Source: Alphaproteobacteria bacterium (lineage in GTDB: Bacteria > Pseudomonadota > Alphaproteobacteria > Elsterales > Elsteraceae). Taken from it: DNA of 60,948 bases. How positions within the stretch are numbered: position 1 is the stretch's first letter; each line of letters opens with the position of its first letter. The stretch lies in assembly GCA_004292755.1 (NCBI GenBank), contig RDXE01000041.1, positions 1 to 60,948 on the forward strand. Direction: 5' to 3'. This document shows, in pieces, positions 44,630-53,524 of this stretch. Both the position numbers and the translations under genes were made by a program. The notes below the pieces were generated by a model. That model made no database searches. It saw only the letters and a program-made list of their open reading frames with translations, and was not told the DNA's origin.

Positions 44630-46849
44630 TTACGCAACACTGACGAACCCAGCCATCACTTTCTTCACGCCCGCTTGATCGAAGGCGACCTCCAGCTTGT
44701 CACCCTCGACGGCGCGCACCAGACCATACCCGAACTTCTGGTGAAACACGCGGGTACCAACACTGACCGCTGGGGACGGGCGATGCTCGGTCTCGATCCG
44801 CGTGGCGCGGGCGTCGATGATTGGCGCGCGCGGTCGCGGGGCAGACCAGCCACTGGTCCAGCCGCCCGTCCAGCCACCACCCCCGCCGCCTGACTGGGAG
44901 AACTGGTTCAGACCGGCAATCGCCTCGCGCTCCACATGGTCCGCGGGCAATTCCTCCAGAAAGCGCGACGGCAGTGCCGATTGCCATTGGCCATGGATGC
45001 GCCGGTTGCCGGCATGGGTGATGATGGCGCGAATCCGTGCTCGGGTCAGGCCGACATAGGCCAGCCGTCGCTCTTCCTCCAACCCCTTCAGGCCGGTCTC
45101 ATCCATGCTGCGTTGAGAGGGGAACAACCCCTCCTCCCACCCAGGCAGGAACACGGTGTCGAACTCCAGCCCTTTGGCGGCATGGAGGGTCATCACCGTT
45201 ACCTGTGCGGTCTCCCCATCCTCGGCGCGCTCAGTGACCAGGGCCACGTGATCAAGGAAGGCTTCCAGCGTTTCGAATTCTTCCAGGGCGCGGACCAGTT
45301 CTTTCAGGTTTTCCAGCCGCCCCGGTGCTTCGGGTGCCTTATCGGCCTGCAGCATGCCCGTGTAGCCGCATTCATCCAGCAAGGTCTCGGCCAGTTCATC
45401 GGGCGGCAGACCATCGGCCATCGCCCGCCAGCGGGCCAAATCCTCTAGAAACGCGGCCAGTGTTTTGCGCGCTGCCGCTTTCAACTCATCGGTACCGATC
45501 AGCCGGGCGGCAGCGGCCGTGAGGGACAGCCCAAGCCCGCGGGCGGCGATGGTAAGGGCGCGCAGACTGGTGTCGCCGAAGCCGCGCTTCGGGGTGTTGA
45601 TGATGCGCTCGAACGCCAGATCATCATCTGGTTGGCGCACCAGGCGCAGATAGGCTAGGGCGTCGCGGATTTCCTGACGCTCATAGAAGCGCGGTCCGCC
45701 GATCACCCGGTAGGGCAGGCCCAGCGTGATGAAGCGTTCTTCAAACTCGCGGGTTTGAAAGCCCGCGCGCACCAGCACGGCCATGGTGTCGAGAGAGGCG
45801 CCGTGCCGTTGCAGGGCTTCGATCTCCTCCCCGATGCGGCGGGCTTCCTCTTCTCCGTCCCAAACACCGATCAGCCGCACGCGGTCGCCCGCTTCAGCTG
45901 CCGTCCATAGGGTTTTGCCCAGGCGCTCGCGGTTGTGATCAATCAAATGGCTGGCGGCGGCCAGGATATTTCCAGTGGAGCGATAGTTCTGTTCCAGTCG
46001 AATGATCTCAGCGCCTGGAAAATCCTGTTCAAACTTCAAGATGTTCCCAATCTCCGCCCCGCGCCAGCCGTAGATAGATTGATCCTCATCGCCCACCACG
46101 CACAGATTGCGCCGGGATTGTGCCAGCAGGCGCAGCCACAAGTATTGAGCGACGTTGGTATCTTGATATTCATCGACCATTATATACTTGAAGCGCTCCT
46201 GCCAGGAGGCCAGCACATCGCTGTGGGTTTGGAATATCTGGATCAAGTGGCAGAGCAGATCGCCGAAGTCACAGGCATTCAAGGTGATCAGGCGCTGCTG
46301 ATACTGGGCATAAAGGCCTGCAAGCTTGCCACCAGCCAGCTGTGCCGCCCCATCGCTGGCGGCTTGGGTGGGGGTGATCGCGCGATCCTTCCAGCGCTCA
46401 ATCGCCGCCAACAATTGGCGGGCGGGCCAGCGCTTGTCATCAATGCCTTCGGCTTGCAGGATCTGCTTTAGCAGGCGCAGTTGGTCATCGGCATCCAGGA
46501 TGGTGAAGTTGGACTTCAGGCCCACCAACTCGGCGTGGCGGCGCAGCATGCGTGCTGCGATGGCGTGGAACGTGCCAAGCCAAAAATCCTCCGCCATCGC
46601 GCCGATCAGCTGGCCCACCCGGTGGCGCATCTCGCGCGCGGCCTTGTTCGTGAAGGTGACGGCGAGCACCTGGCTAGGCCACGCTTGGCGACTGGCGACC
46701 AGATGGGCAAGGCGCGTGGTCAACACACGGGTCTTGCCGGTTCCCGCCCCGGACAGCACCAGCACAGGGCCATCCAAGGTTTCGACCGCCCGACGCTGGG
46801 CAGGGTTCAAGCCGGTGAGATAGCCAGGAGGGGACTGGAGCGCGGTCAT
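44630..46849 (-). CDS. UvrD/PcrA-type 3'-5' DNA helicase
   Basis: A 739-residue SF1 helicase. Motif I GAGTGKT lies at 34-40; motif Ia is VTFTNKAAREM; motif II is VDEYQDTN; motif III is VVGDEDQSIYGWRGA; motif IV is LEQNYRST; and motifs V/VI are VMTLHAAKGLEFD and RRLAYVGLTRAR. The C-terminal tail is Gly/Trp-rich followed by a Tudor-like segment (VFHQKFGYGLVRAVEGDKLEVAF) typical of PcrA/UvrD. It acts in nucleotide excision and mismatch repair and removes RecA filaments. Its 5' end diverges from the RTX gene by 153 bp, and prmA follows it. Confidence 0.95.
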   Translation of the reverse strand: MTALQSPPGYLTGLNPAQRRAVETLDGPVLVLSGAGTGKTRVLTTRLAHLVASRQAWPSQVLAVTFTNKAAREMRHRVGQLIGAMAEDFWLGTFHAIAARMLRRHAELVGLKSNFTILDADDQLRLLKQILQAEGIDDKRWPARQLLAAIERWKDRAITPTQAASDGAAQLAGGKLAGLYAQYQQRLITLNACDFGDLLCHLIQIFQTHSDVLASWQERFKYIMVDEYQDTNVAQYLWLRLLAQSRRNLCVVGDEDQSIYGWRGAEIGNILKFEQDFPGAEIIRLEQNYRSTGNILAAASHLIDHNRERLGKTLWTAAEAGDRVRLIGVWDGEEEARRIGEEIEALQRHGASLDTMAVLVRAGFQTREFEERFITLGLPYRVIGGPRFYERQEIRDALAYLRLVRQPDDDLAFERIINTPKRGFGDTSLRALTIAARGLGLSLTAAAARLIGTDELKAAARKTLAAFLEDLARWRAMADGLPPDELAETLLDECGYTGMLQADKAPEAPGRLENLKELVRALEEFETLEAFLDHVALVTERAEDGETAQVTVMTLHAAKGLEFDTVFLPGWEEGLFPSQRSMDETGLKGLEEERRLAYVGLTRARIRAIITHAGNRRIHGQWQSALPSRFLEELPADHVEREAIAGLNQFSQSGGGGGGWTGGWTSGWSAPRPRAPIIDARATRIETEHRPSPAVSVGTRVFHQKFGYGLVRAVEGDKLEVAFDQAGVKKVMAGFVSVA

Positions 46850-47002
46850 CGCCTCCCTATAGCCGGTGGCGCCGGTGTTGGCACCTGTCTCGCGCAGCAG
46901 AGCAGGATAGGCTGTTTGATCTAGGCGAGGCGCAATCTTGTGGTTGTAGCTTGGTTTGCGTCATAACGATTGACATCGGTGCTAGCAGCAGGGGTTGGCT
47001 CG

Positions 47003-49372
47003 ATGGCGACGTTCTACTTTACGGTCAATGCCGACACGCTGAGCGGCCAGTCGGGTCTCTACGATGATTTTGTTGCGGCAGACACTGCCGTGCTGACGGC
47101 AACAGACGTGGTCCGCGCCCAGCTGCGCGATACGTTTGCGCAGCGTGATGCTCTGTACGTCGTCGGGCCCCAGTTAAACGAGACGATTGCGTTTACCAGC
47201 ATCAATTTTCCGCTGATTTCCGGCATCGAGATTGTCGCCATTCAAGGGGCTGTGCCCGCGACACTGACGTTCGATAACGGCTTCATGCTCAACAATCGTG
47301 CTCGCGATGGCCGGACTGGCATTGCCATGGAGAGTTCAGGCGATGTTACTGTTTCTGGTGCCGCGATCACGGATCCCTCGCTGGCCTTCTTTTTTGGGGA
47401 TGGTCTTGGCAATAACTCAGTGCTTGGCACATTGGGAGAAGATATTTTTCTGCTGCAGTCGAATGGAGCAGACAAAATTGATGGCGGTGCAGGCAATGAT
47501 TTCTTCTATGTGCGAGAAGCGGCACTGAATAACGGCCTAGACACTTTGATGGGTGGCCTTGGTATTGATACAATCGAGATTATTGACACATTCGACGGCT
47601 GGTCTCTGACGACGGGGACTGGGATTCTGGCCAATCTGTCAAGTGTGGAACGCTTTGCCTTTGGCATGGCGAGCCGGATTGACACGGCGATCCCCTTGAC
47701 TGCCGCTGCTTCGTTGCGCGCGCTCTCCGTGACGGACGCCTATGTCAGCACCCTGGCGGGAACCACGCTGGAATTCGAGTTTGGCCGTGCGACCAACGGC
47801 ACCTCTGTGATCGTGGCGGCAAACGGATTGACCGGCAGCAACGCGATTCGCGTCGTTACCAATCAGTCTTCGGATGCCTGCAGCCTCTATGGCGGTGCTG
47901 CTGCTGATACACTGCTCGGCGGCCATGCTGCCGATGTGCTGTCCGGTGGCGGCGGCAACAACATCCTGCACGGCGGTGGTGGTGCGGATACAATCGAGGC
48001 GGGCTCTGGTACCAGCACAGTCACCGGCGGCAGTGGAGCGGACATTTTCAAGGTCGGGGCCGTCGGGGGCACCATGCTGGTGCAGGACCCGGATGTGGGC
48101 GACATTTTCAGCAGTCTGGCGCTGGGAACGCTGGTCGGCGCAGTTACAGCGGGCACTGGGACCAGCATGGCGGCCAACACAGTGGAGGTTGGCACCCCCT
48201 CCAGTGGGACCACGCCGATCTACCTCCGCACGACCGGCACGGGGCCAGCCGAATACACAATGGTGTTGCCTGGCACCTGGGTAACGACCGACTTCACTCT
48301 GGCGGGCGGCAATCTCCAGATCGTCCAGTCGCCGCTGCGTCTGGCGACTCCAGCGGCGACCATCACCGGCAGCGTCAATGCCGAAGGCTTCACCGTGCCT
48401 GCGGGCAGTTTGGGCGCTGGCGATGTGATCACTGGCGGTGGTGGTGCGGATTGGCTGCAACTGCTGGGCACTGGTAGCTATGACGTCAGTGCCGCGACCA
48501 TCACCGGTGTGCCGACCATTCGTGGCCTGGATACAGGCGATGTCGGGTCGATCACCATCGGTGGCAGTTGGTCTGGCACCTACCTTGATGGTGCGGGCAA
48601 CGAGACCATTGAGGTGACGGGCACATCAGCCTCCACACTCTTTGTCGGGCGCGGAACCGACGCCGTGACCCTGGGTGCCGGCACGGGCCATCAGGTGGTG
48701 GTGTCTGGTGGTGGGACGACGACCGTCACACTCGGCAGCGGCAGCGGCACGATCTTCGCCGGGGCAATCAATGAAGGGATGACCACCATCGTCGGGGGTT
48801 CGGGCACCTACACAATTGTCGGCGGCGCCAATGGCTCAGGGCTCAGCCTCAACTTGTCCGCGTCCTCTGGTAACTACACGGTGTTCCGCCCGTCCAACGC
48901 GACAACCGTGATGACTGGCTCCGGCACAGATGTGATTGTCGGCGACGAGGGCAATCAGTCCCTGTCCGGTGGTGCTGGCGATGACCAACTGTTTGGCGCT
49001 GGCGGTGACGATACGCTGACGGGTGGCACCGGTGACGATACGATTGTTGGCGGTGACGGTGCTGACGTTCTCGAGTCTGGTGTCGGTGCAGACACGCTGT
49101 TTGGCGGCACCGGGAGCGATTTCTTTCACATCGGCTTCGCCAGTGGGACGGACCGCGCGCTGATTGCCGACTTCTCCCTGGCTGAGGGCGATAGGCTGAA
49201 CCTGGTCGACCTCGGATTTGCCGATCAGGCGAGCTTCGACGCGGCGACAACGGCCCAGGTGGTGAATGGCGGGGTTCGCTACACCATCACCCTCGGTGGG
49301 TCTGCCGGTGCGACGATTGACCTTGCAGGCCTAACGGCCCTGCTGCCGTCCAGCGCGTTTATCTTCGTGTAG
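47003..49372 (+). CDS. RTX/hemolysin-type calcium-binding repeat protein
   Basis: A 789-residue acidic, Gly/Thr-rich protein. No Sec signal is present, as expected for type I secretion. RTX nonapeptides occur in groups: an early GGAGNDFF, a middle series (GGAAADTLLGGHAADVL), and a full array near the C-terminus (GGAGDDQLFGAGGDDT, GGTGDDTIVGGDGADVLESG). A terminal region (FADQASFDAATT ... SSAFIFV) resembles T1SS signals. Long beta-roll Thr/Ser-rich stretches lie between. ATG 47003 is preferred to 46970. No ABC/MFP/TolC secretion genes are in the window. It may be a surface or adhesion protein. Confidence 0.85.
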   Translation: MATFYFTVNADTLSGQSGLYDDFVAADTAVLTATDVVRAQLRDTFAQRDALYVVGPQLNETIAFTSINFPLISGIEIVAIQGAVPATLTFDNGFMLNNRARDGRTGIAMESSGDVTVSGAAITDPSLAFFFGDGLGNNSVLGTLGEDIFLLQSNGADKIDGGAGNDFFYVREAALNNGLDTLMGGLGIDTIEIIDTFDGWSLTTGTGILANLSSVERFAFGMASRIDTAIPLTAAASLRALSVTDAYVSTLAGTTLEFEFGRATNGTSVIVAANGLTGSNAIRVVTNQSSDACSLYGGAAADTLLGGHAADVLSGGGGNNILHGGGGADTIEAGSGTSTVTGGSGADIFKVGAVGGTMLVQDPDVGDIFSSLALGTLVGAVTAGTGTSMAANTVEVGTPSSGTTPIYLRTTGTGPAEYTMVLPGTWVTTDFTLAGGNLQIVQSPLRLATPAATITGSVNAEGFTVPAGSLGAGDVITGGGGADWLQLLGTGSYDVSAATITGVPTIRGLDTGDVGSITIGGSWSGTYLDGAGNETIEVTGTSASTLFVGRGTDAVTLGAGTGHQVVVSGGGTTTVTLGSGSGTIFAGAINEGMTTIVGGSGTYTIVGGANGSGLSLNLSASSGNYTVFRPSNATTVMTGSGTDVIVGDEGNQSLSGGAGDDQLFGAGGDDTLTGGTGDDTIVGGDGADVLESGVGADTLFGGTGSDFFHIGFASGTDRALIADFSLAEGDRLNLVDLGFADQASFDAATTAQVVNGGVRYTITLGGSAGATIDLAGLTALLPSSAFIFV

Positions 49373-49464
49373 AGGCCAACGCCCGCCTGCTGCGCCGCGG
49401 GTGAAAAGACTGTCACCAGCCCTGCAAGCGGATGCGCGAGGCATTGCCCCGGGTGGTCCCAGAC

Positions 49465-49495
49465 ATCAGATTGCGTCAGGATGCCGCAATCTGAT
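49465..49495. promoter_or_regulatory. Perfect 11-bp inverted repeat before the kelch gene
   Basis: ATCAGATTGCG (49465-49475) and CGCAATCTGAT (49485-49495) form a perfect dyad with a nine-base spacer, 20 bases before ATG 49516. It is directly upstream of the GGAGAGGA ribosome site. It could be a repressor operator or a hairpin ending the RTX transcript; no T-tract is present. Confidence 0.5.
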
Positions 49496-49515
49496 CGCTG
49501 GAGAGGATCACCACC

Positions 49516-50580
49516 ATGACCACCCGCCGTACCTTGCTGGCTGGGCTTGGCGCCAGCCTGTTGCCGCTTGGCGCCGCCGCGCAACATGACCATCGTCATG
49601 GTCAGTTTGAGCGGTTGAACCAGCCGGGCCGCGTTGACATTCCCGACATCCACGCGGTGCAGGCCGTGACGGAAAGCCCGGCCCCGAAGGCGGCCAACCC
49701 TGGACGCTGGATGCCGCGCGCGCCCTTGCCGGTGCCGCGCACCGAAATGGCCTGGGCGGCCGAGTTTCGCGGTCGGGTTCATCTGGTCGGCGGCTATGCG
49801 GAACAGCGGGTGGATCGCCCCTATCACCATGCCTATGACCCGCGCGCGGACCGGTGGGAGGAACTGGCTCAGTTGCCCCGCGGCGCCAACCATGTCGGCG
49901 TTGCAGCCCACGGGGAGCGCCTCTATGCCTTCGGTGGGTTTCTGGAGCAGAACCGCACCCCCCATGATGGGGTGTTCGCCTTTGATGGTCAGCGCTGGCA
50001 CACGCTGCGGCGCTTGCCGGAAGCAGCGGGGGCTATTGCCTGCGTTGCCCTGGGCGACAAGATCCACTTGATTGGTGGTGCAATTGGCTCAGACCTGCGG
50101 CGCTCCATCGACTGGCATTGGGTCTATGATCCGAAGGAGGATCGCTACGACCGTCGTAACCCTATGCCGCTGGCGCGGGACCACACCGGCATTGTGGCAG
50201 TCAATGGCGCGATTCATGTGATTGGTGGACGGGTCGACAGCTTCCACACCAATTCGAACCTGCACCATAGCTATGACCCACGCACGGACCGGTGGACGTT
50301 CCGCCAACCACTGCCGACGGCGCGCTCGGGCCAAGGTACGGTGTGGTTCAACAATCGCATCTTCGTGATGGGGGGCGAAGGAACCAATCGCGTCTATGGG
50401 CAGAATGAAGCCTATGACCCGGTCACCAATCGCTGGGAAAGCTATGCTCCAATGCTGACACCACGCCACGGCATGGGGGCTGTGGTGATTGGTGACGCGA
50501 TCTATGTGGCGGGCGGGGGCCCACAAATGGGCGGGGGCGTGAAGAGCGCCATCAATGAGGCGTTTATCTTGGCCGCCTAA
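49516..50580 (+). CDS. Kelch-repeat protein with Tat signal
   Basis: A 354-residue protein. The N-terminus is a twin-arginine signal (TTRRTLLAGLGASLLPLGAAAQ). It is followed by a short His-rich segment (HDHRHG) and at least five kelch blades with the repeating pattern hhGGhh...YDPRxDRWxxLxxLP. Examples are VHLVGGYAEQ...YDPRADRWEELAQLP and LYAFGGFLEQ. The fold is a beta-propeller in the periplasm; it could bind a ligand or partner rather than act as an enzyme, and no galactose-oxidase copper residues can be named. The ATG lies after GGAGAGGA. A strong bidirectional hairpin follows. Confidence 0.83.
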   Translation: MTTRRTLLAGLGASLLPLGAAAQHDHRHGQFERLNQPGRVDIPDIHAVQAVTESPAPKAANPGRWMPRAPLPVPRTEMAWAAEFRGRVHLVGGYAEQRVDRPYHHAYDPRADRWEELAQLPRGANHVGVAAHGERLYAFGGFLEQNRTPHDGVFAFDGQRWHTLRRLPEAAGAIACVALGDKIHLIGGAIGSDLRRSIDWHWVYDPKEDRYDRRNPMPLARDHTGIVAVNGAIHVIGGRVDSFHTNSNLHHSYDPRTDRWTFRQPLPTARSGQGTVWFNNRIFVMGGEGTNRVYGQNEAYDPVTNRWESYAPMLTPRHGMGAVVIGDAIYVAGGGPQMGGGVKSAINEAFILAA

Positions 50581-50585
50581 GCAGC

Positions 50586-50642
50586 TTGACCAACCCCACC
50601 CCTCCCAACCGAACCGTCGGGAGGGGTGGGGGCTGTGGTCAA
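50586..50642. terminator. Strong bidirectional hairpin between kelch gene and rpoH-like gene
   Basis: CCCCACCCCTCCC (50594-50606) pairs perfectly with GGGAGGGGTGGGG (50619-50631). An outer arm TTGACCA (50586-50592) pairs with TGGTCAA (50636-50642). The outer arm includes the stop codon of the sigma factor gene. Confidence 0.8.
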
Positions 50643-51523
50643 CCTTCCAGCAGAATGTCCTGCGGCATCTCAATCCGCTTCATGATTGAGGCACGCAGTT
50701 TCATCAGGGCGCGGTGTTCCAGCTGGCGCACCCGTTCCTTGGAGACGCCAAGCTCCTTGCCCAGCTCTTCCAGGGTGGCACCCTCATCGCGCAGACGACG
50801 CTGATCAATGATCGTCCGCTCGCGGGCGCTCAACTCGCCCAACGCTTCTGCCAGCCACTGAGAGCGGGTGGAGGCGTCGCGCATGCCGATCACCACTTCC
50901 TCAGGCGAGGGGCGCTGATCAGCCAGGAAGTCCTGCCAATCATCATCGGAACCGTCGGCAATCGGGCTGTTCAGCGACTGATCAGCCGCGGCCAGCCGCT
51001 GCTCCATCGTTACCACTTCACCCAAATCAACGCCCAGTTCTTCGGCGATCTTGGCGCGGCCAGCGTCACCCATCGGCGCGCCGGTTTGATCTTCGATCTT
51101 GGCGCGCAAGCGGCGCAGATTGAAGAATAACGACTTCTGAGCAGCCGTCGTGCCGGTGCGGACGATAGACCAATTGCGCAAGATGAAATCCTGCATCGCA
51201 GACTTGATCCACCAGGACGCGTAGGTTGAAAAGCGCACCTCCCGCTCCGGCTCAAACCGGGCAGCGGCCTGCATCAGGCCGACATTGCCTTCCTGCACCA
51301 GATCGCCCATCGGCAGACCATAGTTGCGGAACCGCGCGGCAGTCGCCACCACGAGGCGGGTGTACGCCTTGACCAGCGTGTGGAGTGCGCGCTCGTCGCC
51401 ATTTTCCCGCCAGCGTCGAGCGAGATCAAACTCCTCGTCCCGTTGCAGCAGCGGGGCCTGCATCGACGCTTTGATGAAGCCAAGATTGGCGCGCTGAGTT
51501 TCCGGATCGTCGATGTGTGCCAT
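50639..51523 (-). CDS. rpoH: RpoH-type (sigma-32) heat-shock sigma factor
   Basis: A 294-residue sigma-70-family factor. Region 2 has YTRLVVATAARF, GLPMGDLVQEGNVGLMQAA and FSTYASWWIKSAMQDFILRN. The RpoH box QKSLFFNLR (129-137) is the diagnostic motif for sigma-32. Region 4 has LSARERTIIDQRRLRDEGATLEELGKELGVSKERVRQLEHRAL. It directs heat-shock and oxidative-stress genes. ATG 51523 lies after GGGGG and starts the conserved N-terminus; the frame to 51556 is an extension. Alphaproteobacteria often have two RpoH copies, so this may be one of them. Confidence 0.92.
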   Translation of the reverse strand: MAHIDDPETQRANLGFIKASMQAPLLQRDEEFDLARRWRENGDERALHTLVKAYTRLVVATAARFRNYGLPMGDLVQEGNVGLMQAAARFEPEREVRFSTYASWWIKSAMQDFILRNWSIVRTGTTAAQKSLFFNLRRLRAKIEDQTGAPMGDAGRAKIAEELGVDLGEVVTMEQRLAAADQSLNSPIADGSDDDWQDFLADQRPSPEEVVIGMRDASTRSQWLAEALGELSARERTIIDQRRLRDEGATLEELGKELGVSKERVRQLEHRALMKLRASIMKRIEMPQDILLEG

Positions 51524-51641
51524 CGGTACCCCCGCCTTCGCGTCACGGCGCCCCACACCGGTGCGCCTCTATAACCACCTCTACGCGTCAGGCGATTCAT
51601 TGGATCACACACAGGCACGAAAAACACCAAAAAAAGCATGG

Positions 51642-52475
51642 CTATATTGTGGCTACCAGCACTCCTGCGGCGTCGAGGCAAGCCGCCATCGGGCGACCGC
51701 CGCGCCCTGCACCGCCATCGACGCTCAGAACCAGACCGTCGCTCTCAGGAATCGTGAGGTTGGTGCGATACCCCCGAACAATGCGTTTAACAGCCCCATA
51801 CGCACCGCCATGCCGGTCCAGCAGGCCACCGCCCCACCAGAACTCGTCGCTCATCGCATCGAGGGTCTTGCCGGGATGCAGACCAGCCGCGACGAAGATC
51901 ATCGCGCCGTCACGGGTCAAGGCAGCACGCTTTAGGGCTGAGAAGACTTCCCTATGGCCTGGTCGTTTCGACATCTGTGCCCGCACGATAGACGTCCAGC
52001 GTGCGCAGGCGGTCACACTCTCTCGCGCAGCGCGTTGACCTTGCTCATAGTCCAGCCCGTATGATGCAAGGGTGGTCTTCACGCCGCTTTTGCCCAGCCA
52101 GTCCAGAACCTCGCGCGGGTGGGGGGCAAATTGCAGTTGCATCAGCTTGGACCACATCTCCTCCTGCTGGCCGCGCAGCAGCACGACATCGCAGGCAAAC
52201 GCATGCTGGCGCGCCATCAGGCGGCAGCGGAAATCCAAAACCTCATCCAACACGCCTGCAGGATCGGGACCGATGCCGAGAAAATTGCCCAGATACACCA
52301 CCCGGTCGCCGGGTCCGATCACCTCGGCCAGACGGTCATGCAACTGCACCAGACCTGGGACATCGCCGTGGACGGCGCCAATCGCCCACAGCCGGGGGCC
52401 GGGTCGGAGCAATTGGAAGCGGGCCCGTACGGTGGCCGGGTCAGCAGCGGCGGAAAAGAGAGTGGCTGGCAACAC
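51642..52475 (-). CDS. Degenerate metallophosphoesterase-like protein
   Basis: A 277-residue protein of the calcineurin-like fold with key residues changed. The usual GDxHG reads GAVHG (33-37; Asp34 replaced by Ala, His37 kept). GDxVDRG reads GNFLGIG (63-69; Asp replaced by Asn). GNHE reads GQQEE (102-106; Asn and His lost). A C-terminal VAAGLHPGKTL stands where VHAG is expected. With two metal ligands gone it is probably not a normal phosphatase; a binding or regulatory role is possible. Start GTG 52475 follows TACACT by seven bases, with no Shine-Dalgarno. It lies upstream of the sigma factor gene. Confidence 0.7.
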   Translation of the reverse strand: MLPATLFSAAADPATVRARFQLLRPGPRLWAIGAVHGDVPGLVQLHDRLAEVIGPGDRVVYLGNFLGIGPDPAGVLDEVLDFRCRLMARQHAFACDVVLLRGQQEEMWSKLMQLQFAPHPREVLDWLGKSGVKTTLASYGLDYEQGQRAARESVTACARWTSIVRAQMSKRPGHREVFSALKRAALTRDGAMIFVAAGLHPGKTLDAMSDEFWWGGGLLDRHGGAYGAVKRIVRGYRTNLTIPESDGLVLSVDGGAGRGGRPMAACLDAAGVLVATI

Positions 52476-52482
52476 GCGGTCT

Positions 52483-52488
52483 AGTGTA
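52483..52488 (-). promoter_or_regulatory. -10-like TACACT before the GTG start at 52475
   Basis: On the minus strand TACACT lies seven bases before the GTG, and TTGGCT (plus strand 52505-52510) sits 16 bases upstream as a possible -35 element. No Shine-Dalgarno is seen between promoter and start, so the transcript may be leaderless. Confidence 0.4.
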
Positions 52489-52534
52489 ACGAAACGCCTG
52501 AGTCAGCCAATGGTGATGATCCAGTCCGGACGGG

Positions 52535-53062
52535 TTACTCGAACTCTTCGCCGGGATAAACGCCCCAAATCTCAGCCGCGGCAATCCAGCCGCGCCGTCC
52601 CTCGACTTCGGCCCGGCACCATCCAGCCTTGCACTCGGACAATTGCAGCAACACACCGGGCTCCAAAGTGGCGATCACCGGCGATCCGCGGTCTGCACGG
52701 CGATGAAGAGCGCGAATCGCTCCGGCAACCAAGGCACTGCGGCGACCGGTTAGGCCCTGTTGGTGGACCCACCCCTCGACCCCCTGGTGATCGCGGATCT
52801 TGCGCCACGTGTCATAGTGGGCAAGCACTTCGACAGGCATGCCACGGCGAACCATCACCCACTCAATCGGGTAGCGCACACCGGGGCCGGCGCGCAGGTT
52901 AACCTCGTTGGTGCGCAAAGAAACGAACCGTGGCAGCGGCAAGTCGCGCTCCGCCTTCACTGGAACGGAGCCGAGGGCAATTGCAGCGACAGCAGCAGCG
53001 ACCAGCCAACGGGCCAACCCTCTGGTCAATTTGGTTCGATGTTGTACAGGTGTCGGTGTCAC
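52535..53062 (-). CDS. Exported SH3-domain protein
   Basis: About 175 residues. A signal peptide (LARWLVAAAVAAIALGSVPVKA) is followed by an SH3-like domain (SLRTNEVNLRAGPGVRYPIEWVMVRRGMPVEVLA...WRKIRDHQGVEGWVHQ). A second, shorter SH3-like unit follows (VIATLEPGVLLQLSECKAGWCRAEVEGRRGWI). Such domains bind cell-wall peptides. GTG 53062 is preferred because TATACT on the minus strand lies seven bases before it; ATG 53080 is an alternative that would place the TATACT inside the coding sequence. In many alphaproteobacteria this gene sits beside a 2-hydroxyacid dehydrogenase, as here. Confidence 0.82.
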   Translation of the reverse strand: MTPTPVQHRTKLTRGLARWLVAAAVAAIALGSVPVKAERDLPLPRFVSLRTNEVNLRAGPGVRYPIEWVMVRRGMPVEVLAHYDTWRKIRDHQGVEGWVHQQGLTGRRSALVAGAIRALHRRADRGSPVIATLEPGVLLQLSECKAGWCRAEVEGRRGWIAAAEIWGVYPGEEFE

Positions 53063-53524
53063 GGGCGGCAGTATAGACATGGTGAGACCAGGGCAGCACC
53101 AGCCAAAACCTGCGCCACGCTGATTGGTTCGCCAATCAGATGGGTCAAATGGTGATCGGTGACAGAATGCCGGTGCTGCCGCTGATCACCAGGGCCCTGG
53201 CCGCAAATGCCTTGTTTGCCTCGAACGAGCGCGGAAGTTTCCCGGTTTCGATGGGGTTCAGATAGCTTGGCAACACCCGCTTTGCCGCGCCAGCAAAGCT
53301 GCTGTTCAGTTGTATCGAGTCAAGGGTGGACAGGTTTAATGCTCCAGGCATGGCAACCTCATTGACAAGCGCATCAGTGATAGTGCCCCGCAAGGCACAA
53401 AATCAACCATAGCATATCTGCGCCTGTCGGTGCTGGTGATCACGCCGCAGCCTCAGGGCTGGCACGGGACGGGGGAGTTGCGCATTATCCGCCATCTCCG
53501 CCCGTCGCAAAAGGACCGTGCCTC
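53063..53524. other. Intergenic region with only a doubtful small frame
   Basis: The 462 bases between the SH3 gene and the dehydrogenase gene have no clearly supported gene. A minus-strand frame at 53145-53351 could encode 68 residues from ATG, extendable to a TTG at 53393 for 82 residues. It has no recognisable motif and could be a remnant. The divergent promoters of the flanking genes must lie here. Confidence 0.4.
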
